Below are positions 7,347 through 16,601 of a stretch of DNA of 64,000 nucleotides, piece after piece. This stretch comes from a bacterium (lineage in GTDB: Bacteria; Pseudomonadota; Alphaproteobacteria; Acetobacterales; Acetobacteraceae). Location of the stretch: positions 186,001 through 250,000 of the forward strand of contig JAMFRO010000002.1 of assembly GCA_026224825.1 (NCBI GenBank), read 5' to 3'. Every line of letters starts with the position of its first letter. The stretch's first letter is position 1. Below the pieces are notes generated by a model that saw only the letters and a list, made by a program, of their open reading frames with translations, did not search any database and was not told the DNA's origin. Both the position numbers and the translations under genes were made by a program.

Positions 7347-9632
7347 ATGAACGACACGCCGCACAGCCCCGGTCCGGGCGAGACCTCCGGCCAAAGTGCC
7401 GCGAATCCGGACATTGCCGCGCTGAACGATTCCGGCATCGGCACCAGCCCGCAGGTGCAGGCCAGGCTGGCCTCGGTGATGTTCACGGCGCGCTATCATG
7501 GCGTGGAGCTGAATGTGGAGAGCCTGCGGCTGCGCCCGGACGAGCCCGCCCCCTCCCCGCCGGTGCTGGTGGAGTGGCTGCGCGAGGCCGGGCTCTGGGC
7601 CCGCGGCACGCCGATGAATTTCCGCCAGTTGATGCGGATCGACGATCCGGCGCCCATCGTGCTGCTGCTGGATGACGGCGGCGCCGCCATGGTGGTGGGC
7701 CGCAACCGCGAGAAACAGATTTTGCTGCTGCGCGACCCGCGTGGCAGTGCCAGCGACCCCATGGTGGCGGTGGATGAGCTGCGGCTGAAGCAGGTATGGA
7801 GCGGCGGGGCGATCCTGATCCGCGCCAGCCGGGCAGGTGTCGAGGGCGACCCGCCGATGAACATCGCACTGCTGGCCAAGCTGATCTGGAGCGACAAGGC
7901 GATCCTGCGCGACATCGCCATCTCCTCCATCACCATCACCATGTTGTCGCTCGTGCCGATCCTGCTGGTGATGCGCGAGATTTCCGCCGTGCTGCAGTAC
8001 AAGAGTACGGCGACGCTCGACATGATCATCGTGATCCTGATCACCGTCGTCACCTTCGAGGCATTGCTGACCTGGGGGCGCAAGATGATGGAGGTGATTC
8101 TCGCCGCCAAGCTTGATTCGCGCCTCAATCTGATCATCTTCGACCGGCTGATGGCGCTGCCCATCGAGTTTTTCGAACGCCAGCGCGCGGGTGAGCTGAC
8201 CTACAAGATACAGCAGGTGAATCTGGTCCGCGAATTCCTCACCGGCAAATTGATGAACACCTTCATCGATGTGATGATGCTCACCATCCTGCTGCCCATC
8301 GTGTTCTTCATCAACGCCACCCTGGCCTGGACCGTGCTGATCGCGGCCGCGCTGATCGCCGTCATCATCGCCATCTTCCTGCGCCCGCTCGGCACGCTCA
8401 CCGGCAGGGTCATCTCAGCGGAATCCGGCAAGGGTTCGGTGCTGGTGGAATCCATCCAGGGCATCAAAACGGTAAAGGCGCTGGCGCTGGAATCCAGCCG
8501 TTCAGCCGATTGGGACCGGCGCGTGGCCGAGGTGGCGGAGCTGAACATCGAGCTGGGCAGCATGGCCAACTGGCCGACAGCGCTCACTTTGCCGCTGCAG
8601 CGCTATTGCACCTATGGCGCGGTCACGCTGGGCGCCTTTATCGCACTGCACAGCAGCAATGCGGCTTTCGATGCCGGCAGCATCACCGGCTTCCTGATGC
8701 TGGGCGGGCGCGTGGCCGGGCCGCTGGTCAGCCTGGCCAGCGTGATGGAGGATGTGCAGAAGGCCCAGGCGGCGATCGGCCAGGTGGGCTGGGTGCTGAA
8801 CCGCCCGAATGAGCGGCATGCGCTGACGCATGGGCTGCGGCCGCGCTTCGAGGGCAATATCGAGTTCGACGATGTGACCTTCAAATATGAGGGCACGAAA
8901 TCCCCGGCGCTGGACAAGATGAGCTTCAAGATCCCGGCCGGCACCATGCTCGGGCTGGTGGGGCGCTCGGGCTCGGGCAAATCCACCGTCACCCGGCTGC
9001 TGCAGGGCATCAACCGCGACTATAGCGGCGCCATCAAGGTCGACGGCACGGATATGCGCGAGATCAACCTGCGCCATCTGCGCAAGAATTTCGGCATGGT
9101 GCTGCAGGACAATTTCCTGTTCCGCGGTTCGGTGCGCGACAATATCCTCTCCGGCCGGCCCGGCCTGTCCTTCGAGGATGCGGTGCGGGCGGCGCGTCTG
9201 GCGGGGGCGGAAGAGTTCATCGAGCGCCTGCCCAATGGCTATGACACCTTCATCCAGGAAGGCTCGCCCAACCTCTCGGGCGGCCAGAAACAGCGCCTCG
9301 CCATTGCCCGCGCGCTGGTGTCCGACCCGAAGGTGCTGATCCTGGACGAGGCGACCTCGGCGCTCGATCCGGAATCGGAAGCGCTGGTGAATGCCAATAT
9401 TCAGCGCATCGCCAAGGGGCGGACGATGGTCATCGTCTCGCACCGCTTGTCCTCGCTGCTGGATTGCGACCTGATCATGGTGCTCGAACGCGGCCGCACG
9501 GTCGATATCGGCACGCATCACGAGCTCGTCGAACGCTGCGCCATCTACCGCCACCTCTGGTTCCAGCAGAACCGCCACCTCGATCCCGAAGGCTATGCTA
9601 ATAATGCTAAAATTGCGGCAGATCTTACCTAA
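7347..9632 (+). CDS. Type I secretion ABC transporter with C39-like domain
   Basis: A 761-residue inner-membrane ATPase of the HlyB family. Residues ~40-150 form a C39-like domain (ARYHGVELNVESLRL, then LLLRDPRG). The catalytic Cys and His of a true bacteriocin peptidase are absent, so it should bind its substrate rather than cut it. Membrane helices occupy ~190-450. The ATPase has Walker A GRSGSGKST near 537, signature LSGGQKQR near 642 and Walker B VLILDEATSALD near 663. The downstream HlyD gene overlaps its end by 38 bases. No outer-membrane TolC partner is in the window. The Hint protein at 18453 is the likely cargo, by position. Confidence 0.92.
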   Translation: MNDTPHSPGPGETSGQSAANPDIAALNDSGIGTSPQVQARLASVMFTARYHGVELNVESLRLRPDEPAPSPPVLVEWLREAGLWARGTPMNFRQLMRIDDPAPIVLLLDDGGAAMVVGRNREKQILLLRDPRGSASDPMVAVDELRLKQVWSGGAILIRASRAGVEGDPPMNIALLAKLIWSDKAILRDIAISSITITMLSLVPILLVMREISAVLQYKSTATLDMIIVILITVVTFEALLTWGRKMMEVILAAKLDSRLNLIIFDRLMALPIEFFERQRAGELTYKIQQVNLVREFLTGKLMNTFIDVMMLTILLPIVFFINATLAWTVLIAAALIAVIIAIFLRPLGTLTGRVISAESGKGSVLVESIQGIKTVKALALESSRSADWDRRVAEVAELNIELGSMANWPTALTLPLQRYCTYGAVTLGAFIALHSSNAAFDAGSITGFLMLGGRVAGPLVSLASVMEDVQKAQAAIGQVGWVLNRPNERHALTHGLRPRFEGNIEFDDVTFKYEGTKSPALDKMSFKIPAGTMLGLVGRSGSGKSTVTRLLQGINRDYSGAIKVDGTDMREINLRHLRKNFGMVLQDNFLFRGSVRDNILSGRPGLSFEDAVRAARLAGAEEFIERLPNGYDTFIQEGSPNLSGGQKQRLAIARALVSDPKVLILDEATSALDPESEALVNANIQRIAKGRTMVIVSHRLSSLLDCDLIMVLERGRTVDIGTHHELVERCAIYRHLWFQQNRHLDPEGYANNAKIAADLT

Positions 9633-11025
9633 GGCCAACAGCCAAGGCAGCCTGGCGGCAGCAGCGGACGAGCCTATGCCGCTCGCGGTGCTGGAATTCC
9701 AGTCGCCGACTGCTGCCGTCATCGCCACACCGCTGCCGCCCATCGCGCGTTCCACCAGCCATGTGCTGGCATTGATGGTGGCGGTTATTGTGGTCATCGC
9801 ATCGACGATGAAGTTCGACAGGCATGTGATCGGCACGGCCGTGCTCAATTCGAGCAGTCCGGATTTCGGCATCCAGGCCTTCAACAGCAGCTCGATCCTG
9901 CGCAGCGTGCCGGTGCACCCCGGCCAGCTCGTGCATAAGGGCGATGTGGTGGCCGTGCTGGACCCGACCTATGCCAGCGCCGACCTGACCAGCACGGTGC
10001 AGCAGGAGCAGAATTACGCCGCCCAGGTGGCGCAATTGCAGGCCCAGGAAGCCGACCAGCCCTACACGCCGGACCCGAGCAATCCCTACGGCGCCCTGCT
10101 GTTGCAGACCTATACCCAGCAGATGGGCCAGTATAATTTCACGATGCAGAACTACCAGCAGCAGATCAACCAGTTGCAGACCCAGATCAACGGCTATAAC
10201 GAGCAGGCCGTCGATGCCCGGCAGCATATCACCATCGCGAACAAAGAACTCGCCATGTACCAGAAGCTCAGGGATCTTCAGGTCGGCAACATGGTGGATC
10301 TGAACAGCGCCCAGGATAATCTCGTCACCCAGCAGGCCGCCCTGTCCTCGGCCGTCTCTTCATCCCTGGCGAATGAGAAGCAGCTCGCCGCGGTAACGGC
10401 GCAGATGAACAGCTTCTCGCAGCAGTTCAAGGCGCAGGCCTCGACCCAGCTCGCCACCGCGCTGGCCTCGCTGTCGCAGGCACAGCAGAATCTGACCAAG
10501 GCCAGGCTGAACAGCACGCAGATCGATCTCACCGCACCGCAGGATGCGGTGGTGGCCTCCACCGCGCAGGCCGTCATCGGGGCTGTGCTGCAGCCGGGCC
10601 AGTCTTTGCTCACCCTCTCGCCGGTCAACGCGCCGTTCACGGTCGATGCCGAGATCGACGCCACGGAATCCGGCTATGTGCGGATCGGCGACAGGGTGGA
10701 TATCGAATTCCAGACCCTGCCGCAGACCACGTATGGCGGGGCCACCGGCACGGTCACGGCGATCAGCGCCAACAGCTTCAACCCTCAGGACCAGCAGGCC
10801 AGCGCCAGCATCGGCACGCCGTTGCCGGGCACATCGCAGATTAGCCTTTACTACAAGGCCAGCATCTCGCTGGACCAGCTCAACCTGCATAACGTGCCGG
10901 ATGGTTTCCGGCTGATGCCGGGCATGCCGGTCAACGCCTATATCATCGTCGGCCACCAGACCTTCATGCAATGGCTGTTCTCACGCTATTCATCGATCGT
11001 GTCGAACGCGTTCCACGAGCCCTGA
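9595..11025 (+). CDS. HlyD-family membrane fusion protein
   Basis: A 476-residue periplasmic adaptor. One membrane helix lies at ~55-74 (VLALMVAVIVVIAS). It is followed by a half lipoyl domain (SSSILRSVPVHPGQLVHKGDVVAVLDP), a long coiled coil rich in Gln (~130-305: QQEQNYAAQVAQLQAQ, NYQQQINQLQTQING), the second lipoyl half (LTAPQDAVVASTAQAVIGAVLQPGQ) and a beta-barrel. Its start sits 38 bases inside the ABC gene in another frame, so expression is probably translationally coupled. It links the ABC exporter to an outer-membrane channel encoded elsewhere. M4 is an equally possible start. Confidence 0.92.
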   Translation: MLIMLKLRQILPKANSQGSLAAAADEPMPLAVLEFQSPTAAVIATPLPPIARSTSHVLALMVAVIVVIASTMKFDRHVIGTAVLNSSSPDFGIQAFNSSSILRSVPVHPGQLVHKGDVVAVLDPTYASADLTSTVQQEQNYAAQVAQLQAQEADQPYTPDPSNPYGALLLQTYTQQMGQYNFTMQNYQQQINQLQTQINGYNEQAVDARQHITIANKELAMYQKLRDLQVGNMVDLNSAQDNLVTQQAALSSAVSSSLANEKQLAAVTAQMNSFSQQFKAQASTQLATALASLSQAQQNLTKARLNSTQIDLTAPQDAVVASTAQAVIGAVLQPGQSLLTLSPVNAPFTVDAEIDATESGYVRIGDRVDIEFQTLPQTTYGGATGTVTAISANSFNPQDQQASASIGTPLPGTSQISLYYKASISLDQLNLHNVPDGFRLMPGMPVNAYIIVGHQTFMQWLFSRYSSIVSNAFHEP

Positions 11026-11030
11026 GCCCT

Positions 11031-12803
11031 ATGAGTACGAAACCTACGCTAAAAGCGAGCATCGCCGATAATCTTGCGGCGCGGAGCCCGAAAAAGGCGC
11101 TGACGCGCGCCGTGGCACTGAAGGAGGAGGAGGCGCACCCGCGCGCCTTCAAACTCTTCGTGGTGGCGGCGCAGGCCGGGCTGACCGAGGCGGAGCGCGA
11201 GCTCGGGTATTATTACTTGAACGGCAAGGGCAACGGGCTGTTCAACCCGGCCGAGGCCGTTCGCTGGCTGACCCGGGCCGGCGAGAAAGACGATGTACTG
11301 GCCCAGACCACCCTGGCCGGGCTGTATCTGGGCGGGTTCCAGAAGAAGCAACTGGAAGCCGGGCTGTTCGCCGAGAACGGGCTGACGTTCATCGATTTCG
11401 ACACGGCACTGCACTGGACCATGCGCGCGGCGGCGGCGGGAAGTTCCGAGGCGCAGGCGCTGGCCGGCTTCATATACACCTCCGGCCCGCCGCAGTTGCG
11501 CGATGAGGCCAAGGCCATGCATTGGTACAAGCTAGCGGCGGACGCCGGCTCGCCCCAGGCGCATCTTGGCCTCGGCATCGCCATCCTCAAAACCGCCACC
11601 ACCGAGGAGCTGACCTGGGCCGGGGTGGACCATATCCGCAAAGCGGCCGAGGGCGAGCTGCCGGATGCGCATTATTATATGGCGAGCATTTATGAGCTGG
11701 GCATCGGCACCTACCAGGATCTCCCCAAGGCAGTCGAGTTCTATGGCAAGTCGGCCCAGGGCGGGGTGAACAACGCGCGCGCCAAATATGGCTTCATGCT
11801 GCTGCACGGCATCGGCACCAGGCAGAACAAGGTGGAGGGCGAAACCTGGCTGCGCCGCGCCGCTCTGGCCGGCGATGGCGAGGCGGCAGCGGTTGTCGCC
11901 GATATCTATGCCACTGGCGAGAGCGAGCTGCCGCCGAATTTTTCCGAGGCCGCGCAATGGTACACACTGGCCGCCGAGGCCGGCAACAAGGCCGCCGCGC
12001 GGGCGCTGGCGGTTTTGCATCTAACCGGCGCCGGCGTGCCGCGCGATGCCGATGAGGCGGCGAAATGGTTCCGCAAGGCCGCCGAGGCGGGTGATACCCA
12101 GGCGGCGGCGGATCTGGCCGAGCTGATCCGGGGCGGGCGCACCAACCCGCGCTTTACCGAGGCCGCACCGGTGCATGACTGGTTCGAGAAGGCCGCCGAG
12201 GCAGGCGATGCCCTGTCCGCCTATAATTTTGCCGTGTGCCTGGCCGAGGGTGTGAACCTGGAAAAGGACGACGCGCGCGCCGCCATCTGGTTCGCCAAGG
12301 CGGCCGAGACGCTGGTGGATGCCGCCTATGCCTACGCACTGGTGCTGGAACAAGGGCGCGGCGTGGCGCGGGACGAGGCCGCCGCGCGCGAATGGATGGC
12401 CAAGGCGGCGGGGGCCAAACTGCCGCTGGCGCTACTGAATTACGGCCGGATGCTGAACCACGGCGTCGGCGGTCTGCGCGATGACGCGCAGGCACGGGAC
12501 TGCTTCGAGCAAGCCGCGAACGCCGGGCTGACGCAGGCGATGTTCGCGCTCGGTGCGCTGTATGGCGGCGGGCACGAAATCCCGACCGATCGCGCCGCCT
12601 CGCTGGGCTGGTACCGCAAGGCGGCCGAGGCCGGCCATGCCGGGGGGGCGCTGATGCTGGGCAAATATCTGCGCCATGGCATCGCCACGCCGGTGGATAG
12701 CGATGAAGCGCGGCACTGGCTGGGGCTGGCGGCAAAAGCCGGCGTGCAGGAGGCGGCGGACGAGCTGGCCAGCCTGCAATCCCCGCCGGAAGCCGCGGCC
12801 TGA
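11031..12803 (+). CDS. SEL1-repeat protein
   Basis: A 590-residue all-helical protein made of about a dozen SEL1/TPR-like repeats. Recurring signs are AxxWxxxAAEAGxxxA and LGxxYxxGxG, for example EAVRWLTRAGEKDDVLAQTTLAGLYLGG and DEAAKWFRKAAEAGDTQAAADLAELIRGG. The frame opens 20 codons earlier inside hlyD, but ATG 11031 follows the hlyD stop by five bases and begins MSTKPTLKAS. It has no signal peptide or membrane helix. SEL1 proteins scaffold protein complexes; lying between the exporter and the glycosyltransferases, it may organise secretion or modification of the cargo, which is inference. Confidence 0.85.
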   Translation: MSTKPTLKASIADNLAARSPKKALTRAVALKEEEAHPRAFKLFVVAAQAGLTEAERELGYYYLNGKGNGLFNPAEAVRWLTRAGEKDDVLAQTTLAGLYLGGFQKKQLEAGLFAENGLTFIDFDTALHWTMRAAAAGSSEAQALAGFIYTSGPPQLRDEAKAMHWYKLAADAGSPQAHLGLGIAILKTATTEELTWAGVDHIRKAAEGELPDAHYYMASIYELGIGTYQDLPKAVEFYGKSAQGGVNNARAKYGFMLLHGIGTRQNKVEGETWLRRAALAGDGEAAAVVADIYATGESELPPNFSEAAQWYTLAAEAGNKAAARALAVLHLTGAGVPRDADEAAKWFRKAAEAGDTQAAADLAELIRGGRTNPRFTEAAPVHDWFEKAAEAGDALSAYNFAVCLAEGVNLEKDDARAAIWFAKAAETLVDAAYAYALVLEQGRGVARDEAAAREWMAKAAGAKLPLALLNYGRMLNHGVGGLRDDAQARDCFEQAANAGLTQAMFALGALYGGGHEIPTDRAASLGWYRKAAEAGHAGGALMLGKYLRHGIATPVDSDEARHWLGLAAKAGVQEAADELASLQSPPEAAA

Positions 12804-12838
12804 CGCAGCAACAGCATGACGAGGCCGCCGCCGCCTGG

Positions 12839-15544
12839 GTGAAAGCCCGGGAGGGCGCCGACAGCCTGCTCTGGCTGATGCGGGCGGCGCGGCTGGCGCC
12901 GGAGGATCCGCGCATCGCGCTGGAGCTGGCCCAGGAGCAGCTACTACGGCAGAATGACGTCCAAGCGGCCGCCGAGGGGTTTGCCCGGCTGGCGCAACGC
13001 CATGAATTAGCACCGGCCTGGATGGGGCTGGCCCTGGCCCGCGCGCAACTGGGCGATATGCCGGGGGCAGCACGGGCGCTGGAGGTGCTGCTGACGCGGC
13101 ATTGTCTCATCGATGACCCCGGCTTTGCCGCCTTTGCGCTGCATACCGCCAAGGCGACCGGTTACGGCGGATTTCAGCGGGTGGCACCGGATGGCGGCAT
13201 TTGTCGCCTGGGGGCGCAAAAATTTCTGGGCGCGAAGCCGGACCCCGCCGCGCTGGCACGGGTGGAAGGGCTGGTGGCCTGGGAGGCCGAGGGCCTGACC
13301 GGCTGGGCAGCGCGGCCGGCAGCACCCGAGGCACCGCCGATACTGTGGTTAACGGATGCGGCGGGCGTGCGGCGGCAGGTTAAATTCGGCAAGCCGTTGG
13401 CACCCGATGATACCGCCCCGTTCCTGCCGCGCTACCGTTTCCGCCTCGGCCCCGCGCAATTGCGCGGGCTGACGCCGCCTTTCACTCTGGGCGGCGAAGC
13501 AAGCCCGCAAATATTCGGCAGCCCGGTGAACCCTGAGGTACTGCGGCAGAAACCCGTGCCCGCGAAAAAGCGCGGCAAGCCCCCTGCCCGCCCACCCCGG
13601 CGGGCCAAGCTGGCGCTGGTGATGCCGGTGTACCGGGGCCTGGCCCAGACCAAGGCGGCGCTGATCTCCGTGCTGGCGGCGGCACCAAACGGCGCATCCG
13701 TAATCGTGGTGGATGACTGCACGCCCGAGCCGGCACTGGCGCGCTGGCTGGACGGGCTGGCGGCGGCTGGCCGTATTCAGCTCCTCCGCCACGAGCAAAA
13801 TCTCGGCTTCTGCGCGGCCGTGAATACTGGGCTGAAAGCCGCCAAAAACCGCGATATCCTGCTCCTCAATGCCGATATTCTGCTCCCCCCCGGCGCCATG
13901 GAGACGCTGGCCGCCGTGGCATATACCAATGCCGCGACGGGCACGGTGACGCCGCTGTCCAATGAGGCCTCGATCTGCAGCTACCCCGATGTGAACGGCA
14001 ACCCGATGCCCGATGCCCGCGAGACCGCGCGGCTGAACAAATTGGCGCATGCCGCAAATGGGCTGGCAGCCGTGGAAATCCCAAGCGCCGTCGGCTTCTG
14101 CATGTTCATCCGCCATGACTGCCTGCGCTTAACCGGCGGGCTGCGGGGCGAGATTTTCGCGCAAGGCTATGGCGAGGAAAACGATTTTTCGCTCCGCGCC
14201 CGGCATCTCGGCTTCCGGCATATGGCCGCTACCGGGGCCTTCGTGGCGCATGAGGGCGGGGTCTCCTTCCGGGCTGCCGCGCGCGGGCTGATGGCGCGCA
14301 ACCTGCGCATTTTGAACGACCTGTTCCCCGGCTACCACGAGATGGTGCTGGCGCATGGCGCGGCAGACCCGCTGGCACCGCACCGCACCCGGCTGGATGA
14401 GGCCAGGCTGCTGGCCGGGGCAAAACGCGCCGGTGCGGTGCTGCTGATTTCGCATGCCCATGGCGGGGGCGTCGCGCGGCAGGTGGCGGCGGATATGGCG
14501 CAACTACGGGCGCAAGGGCTGCAACCGCTGCTGCTGACCACGCAATTCCCCGCCAACCCGCGTAAAACCCCCTACCCCTGGCCAGCCCTGCTCTGCGAGG
14601 GAGACGCAAAAACCTATCCCAACCTCGCCTTTCCTCTGCCGGGGGCATTGCCAAAACTGCTGGCGCTGCTGCGGCGCTTGCGGGTGGAAAGGGTGGTGCT
14701 GCACCACACGCTCGGGCATCATGAGGCGGTGCGCGGCCTGGCCGCAGCGCTTGGCGTGCCGCAGGATATCGTTGTGCATGATTATGCCAGTTTCTGTCCA
14801 AGAGTTAATCTGCTCAACCGGCCGGACAGAATTTCGCCCTTGCGCTATTGCGGCGAGCCAGCCGAGGCCGGCTGCATCGCCTGCTGCAAGATCCGCGACG
14901 GCGGGGTGCATGAACGCCTGCCCGTGCCGCAATTGCGGGCCCGTTCGGCGGCTGAATTCGTCGCCGCCGCGCGCGTCATCGTACCCTCGGCGGATATGGC
15001 GCGGCGCCTGCGCCGGCATTTTCCCACGCTCCAGCCGGAGATCCGCCCGTGGGAGGATGATGCGCTGCTGCCACCCCTTAGCCCCCCCCGGCACGGCCAG
15101 CGGCAACGCGTGGCGGTGAAACGCGTGGCGGTAATCGGCGGTATCGGCCCGGCGAAAGGGTTCGACCTGCTGCTGGACTGCGCCGCCGATGCCAAAGCCC
15201 GTAATCTGCCCCTGGAGTTCATCGTCATCGGCGGGAGTGCCGATGATAAAACCCTGCTGGATGCCGGGATTTTCGTGACCGGCCCGTATCGTGAGGGCGA
15301 GGTGGCCGGGCTCATCGCCACACTACAGCCGGATTTTGCCTTCCTGCCCTCAATCTGGCCGGAGACCTGGTGCTTTGCCTTGGGCGAGGCCTGGCAAGCG
15401 GGATTGCGGGCCGTGGTGTTCGGGCTTGGCGCACAGGGAGAACGCATGCAGGCGGTTGGGCGCGGGCTGGCGCTGCCACTCGGTCTGCCGCCGCAACGTA
15501 TAAACGATTTGTTATCCAAACCGCCCTGGCCTGACGTTTTTTGA
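12839..15544 (+). CDS. Two-domain glycosyltransferase (GT2 + GT4-like) with TPR-like N-terminus
   Basis: A 901-residue protein from GTG 12839. Residues ~1-90 are helical and TPR-like. ~139-230 carry a GW-rich beta domain (EGLTGWAARPAAPEAPPILWL) resembling the C-terminus of the Hint protein. ~258-505 are a GT2 transferase with VIVVDDCTPEP, LLLNADILLP and GEENDFSLRARHLGF. ~530-901 are a GT4-like fold (HAHGGGVARQVAADM, then IGGIGPAKGFDLLLDCA and LPSIWPETWCFALGEAW). The frame stays open upstream to CTG within the SEL1 gene end, so the exact start is unsure. It probably builds a glycan on a surface or secreted product; donor and acceptor are unknown. Confidence 0.85.
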   Translation: MKAREGADSLLWLMRAARLAPEDPRIALELAQEQLLRQNDVQAAAEGFARLAQRHELAPAWMGLALARAQLGDMPGAARALEVLLTRHCLIDDPGFAAFALHTAKATGYGGFQRVAPDGGICRLGAQKFLGAKPDPAALARVEGLVAWEAEGLTGWAARPAAPEAPPILWLTDAAGVRRQVKFGKPLAPDDTAPFLPRYRFRLGPAQLRGLTPPFTLGGEASPQIFGSPVNPEVLRQKPVPAKKRGKPPARPPRRAKLALVMPVYRGLAQTKAALISVLAAAPNGASVIVVDDCTPEPALARWLDGLAAAGRIQLLRHEQNLGFCAAVNTGLKAAKNRDILLLNADILLPPGAMETLAAVAYTNAATGTVTPLSNEASICSYPDVNGNPMPDARETARLNKLAHAANGLAAVEIPSAVGFCMFIRHDCLRLTGGLRGEIFAQGYGEENDFSLRARHLGFRHMAATGAFVAHEGGVSFRAAARGLMARNLRILNDLFPGYHEMVLAHGAADPLAPHRTRLDEARLLAGAKRAGAVLLISHAHGGGVARQVAADMAQLRAQGLQPLLLTTQFPANPRKTPYPWPALLCEGDAKTYPNLAFPLPGALPKLLALLRRLRVERVVLHHTLGHHEAVRGLAAALGVPQDIVVHDYASFCPRVNLLNRPDRISPLRYCGEPAEAGCIACCKIRDGGVHERLPVPQLRARSAAEFVAAARVIVPSADMARRLRRHFPTLQPEIRPWEDDALLPPLSPPRHGQRQRVAVKRVAVIGGIGPAKGFDLLLDCAADAKARNLPLEFIVIGGSADDKTLLDAGIFVTGPYREGEVAGLIATLQPDFAFLPSIWPETWCFALGEAWQAGLRAVVFGLGAQGERMQAVGRGLALPLGLPPQRINDLLSKPPWPDVF

Positions 15545-15692
15545 TACGAACGAGATGAATTTACTGCCCAAGGGGCTGGATAAATACCCGGCTTTAAACT
15601 AACCCTGTTACAGATTTTTCGTCCCGGAAGTGACGCGTTTGCGCCCGGATACTGCGTGATAACAGCTTACTAACAGCTTATTAGGAATTGAC

Positions 15693-16583
15693 ATGGCCGC
15701 ACCCGTACCTGCCCCCGCCTCCGTTCAGCCCGGGCCGCAAGCCGGCTCCGGAGCCGGACAAGGCGGCAACGGCGGGGCGCAGGTCGACGAGCTGAAGGTC
15801 ACCGGCCATCTGATGACCCTGCCGCCGGGGCTGTTCTGCATCATCAACGAGACCAACCCGGGGGCCGCGCGCAATAACGGCATGCCCGGCGTGCGCATCT
15901 CGCCACCGCCGGCGGGCTCGGCCAATGTCGAGATCTCGGGCTTCCGCGGCGATGGCTGGCTGAGCGCCGATGGCGATGCCACGCTGGTGCGCATCCGCAA
16001 AAAGCCGAGCCAGATCCTGGTGACCATCTACCAACTGCCGCACGAGGCCGATGCAGCGCCGCGCCTGCAGGTGCGCCAACTATTGGGCGCCAATGAATTG
16101 CCGGCGGATAACGCCCCGGCCGCAGCCGCCGCACCGGCCACGCCCGCACCGGCGCAGGTCAACCTGATGGCGCATATCCAGTCGCGCGGCGATGTGGGGG
16201 CGGCGTTCGGCGAATATCTCGGCGAGCGTGGCAGCAACAACTGGATCGAGGGCTTCGCCGTCAACCCGCCGGAAGGTGTTTCGCCTGCCAACTTCACCTA
16301 CCAGGCCGTGCTGGGCCGCGGCTGGCTCTCGCCTTGGGTGGAAGCCGGGCAGTATTGCGGCTCGCGCGGCATGGCGCTGCCCTTGCTGGGCCTGCGCATC
16401 CGCTTAGGCGGCGAGGCTGCCGAGCAATATGAGATTTCCTATTCCGCCAGCTTCGTGGGTGGTGCCACGGCCGGGCCCGTGGGCAATGACGAGACCTGCG
16501 AGGCCGATACGCTGGCACCGCTGGAAGCGATCCAGATCGTCCTCACCCCGCGCGGGCGCAAGGGTGCGCGGGGCAGGAAGTAA
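15693..16583 (+). CDS. Uncharacterised protein with ChW-like repeats
   Basis: A 296-residue protein from ATG 15693 with AGGA six bases upstream. A Pro/Ala/Gly-rich head (1-30) and linker (~134-155) separate two beta-rich parts. The second contains FTYQAVLGRGWLSPWVEAGQ, then GLRIRL, and later YSASFVGGATAGPVGN, then LEAIQIVL. This recalls the hydrophobic-W (ChW) repeat pattern in which a Trp-Gly turn is followed by LEAIxIxL. The first part has a similar GFRGDGWLS turn. ChW repeats are linked to surface or carbohydrate binding, but the match is by eye only. It has no signal peptide. It lies between two glycosyltransferases. Confidence 0.7.
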   Translation: MAAPVPAPASVQPGPQAGSGAGQGGNGGAQVDELKVTGHLMTLPPGLFCIINETNPGAARNNGMPGVRISPPPAGSANVEISGFRGDGWLSADGDATLVRIRKKPSQILVTIYQLPHEADAAPRLQVRQLLGANELPADNAPAAAAAPATPAPAQVNLMAHIQSRGDVGAAFGEYLGERGSNNWIEGFAVNPPEGVSPANFTYQAVLGRGWLSPWVEAGQYCGSRGMALPLLGLRIRLGGEAAEQYEISYSASFVGGATAGPVGNDETCEADTLAPLEAIQIVLTPRGRKGARGRK

Positions 16584-16601
16584 GCGGGAGCTGGACCAGA
16601 C

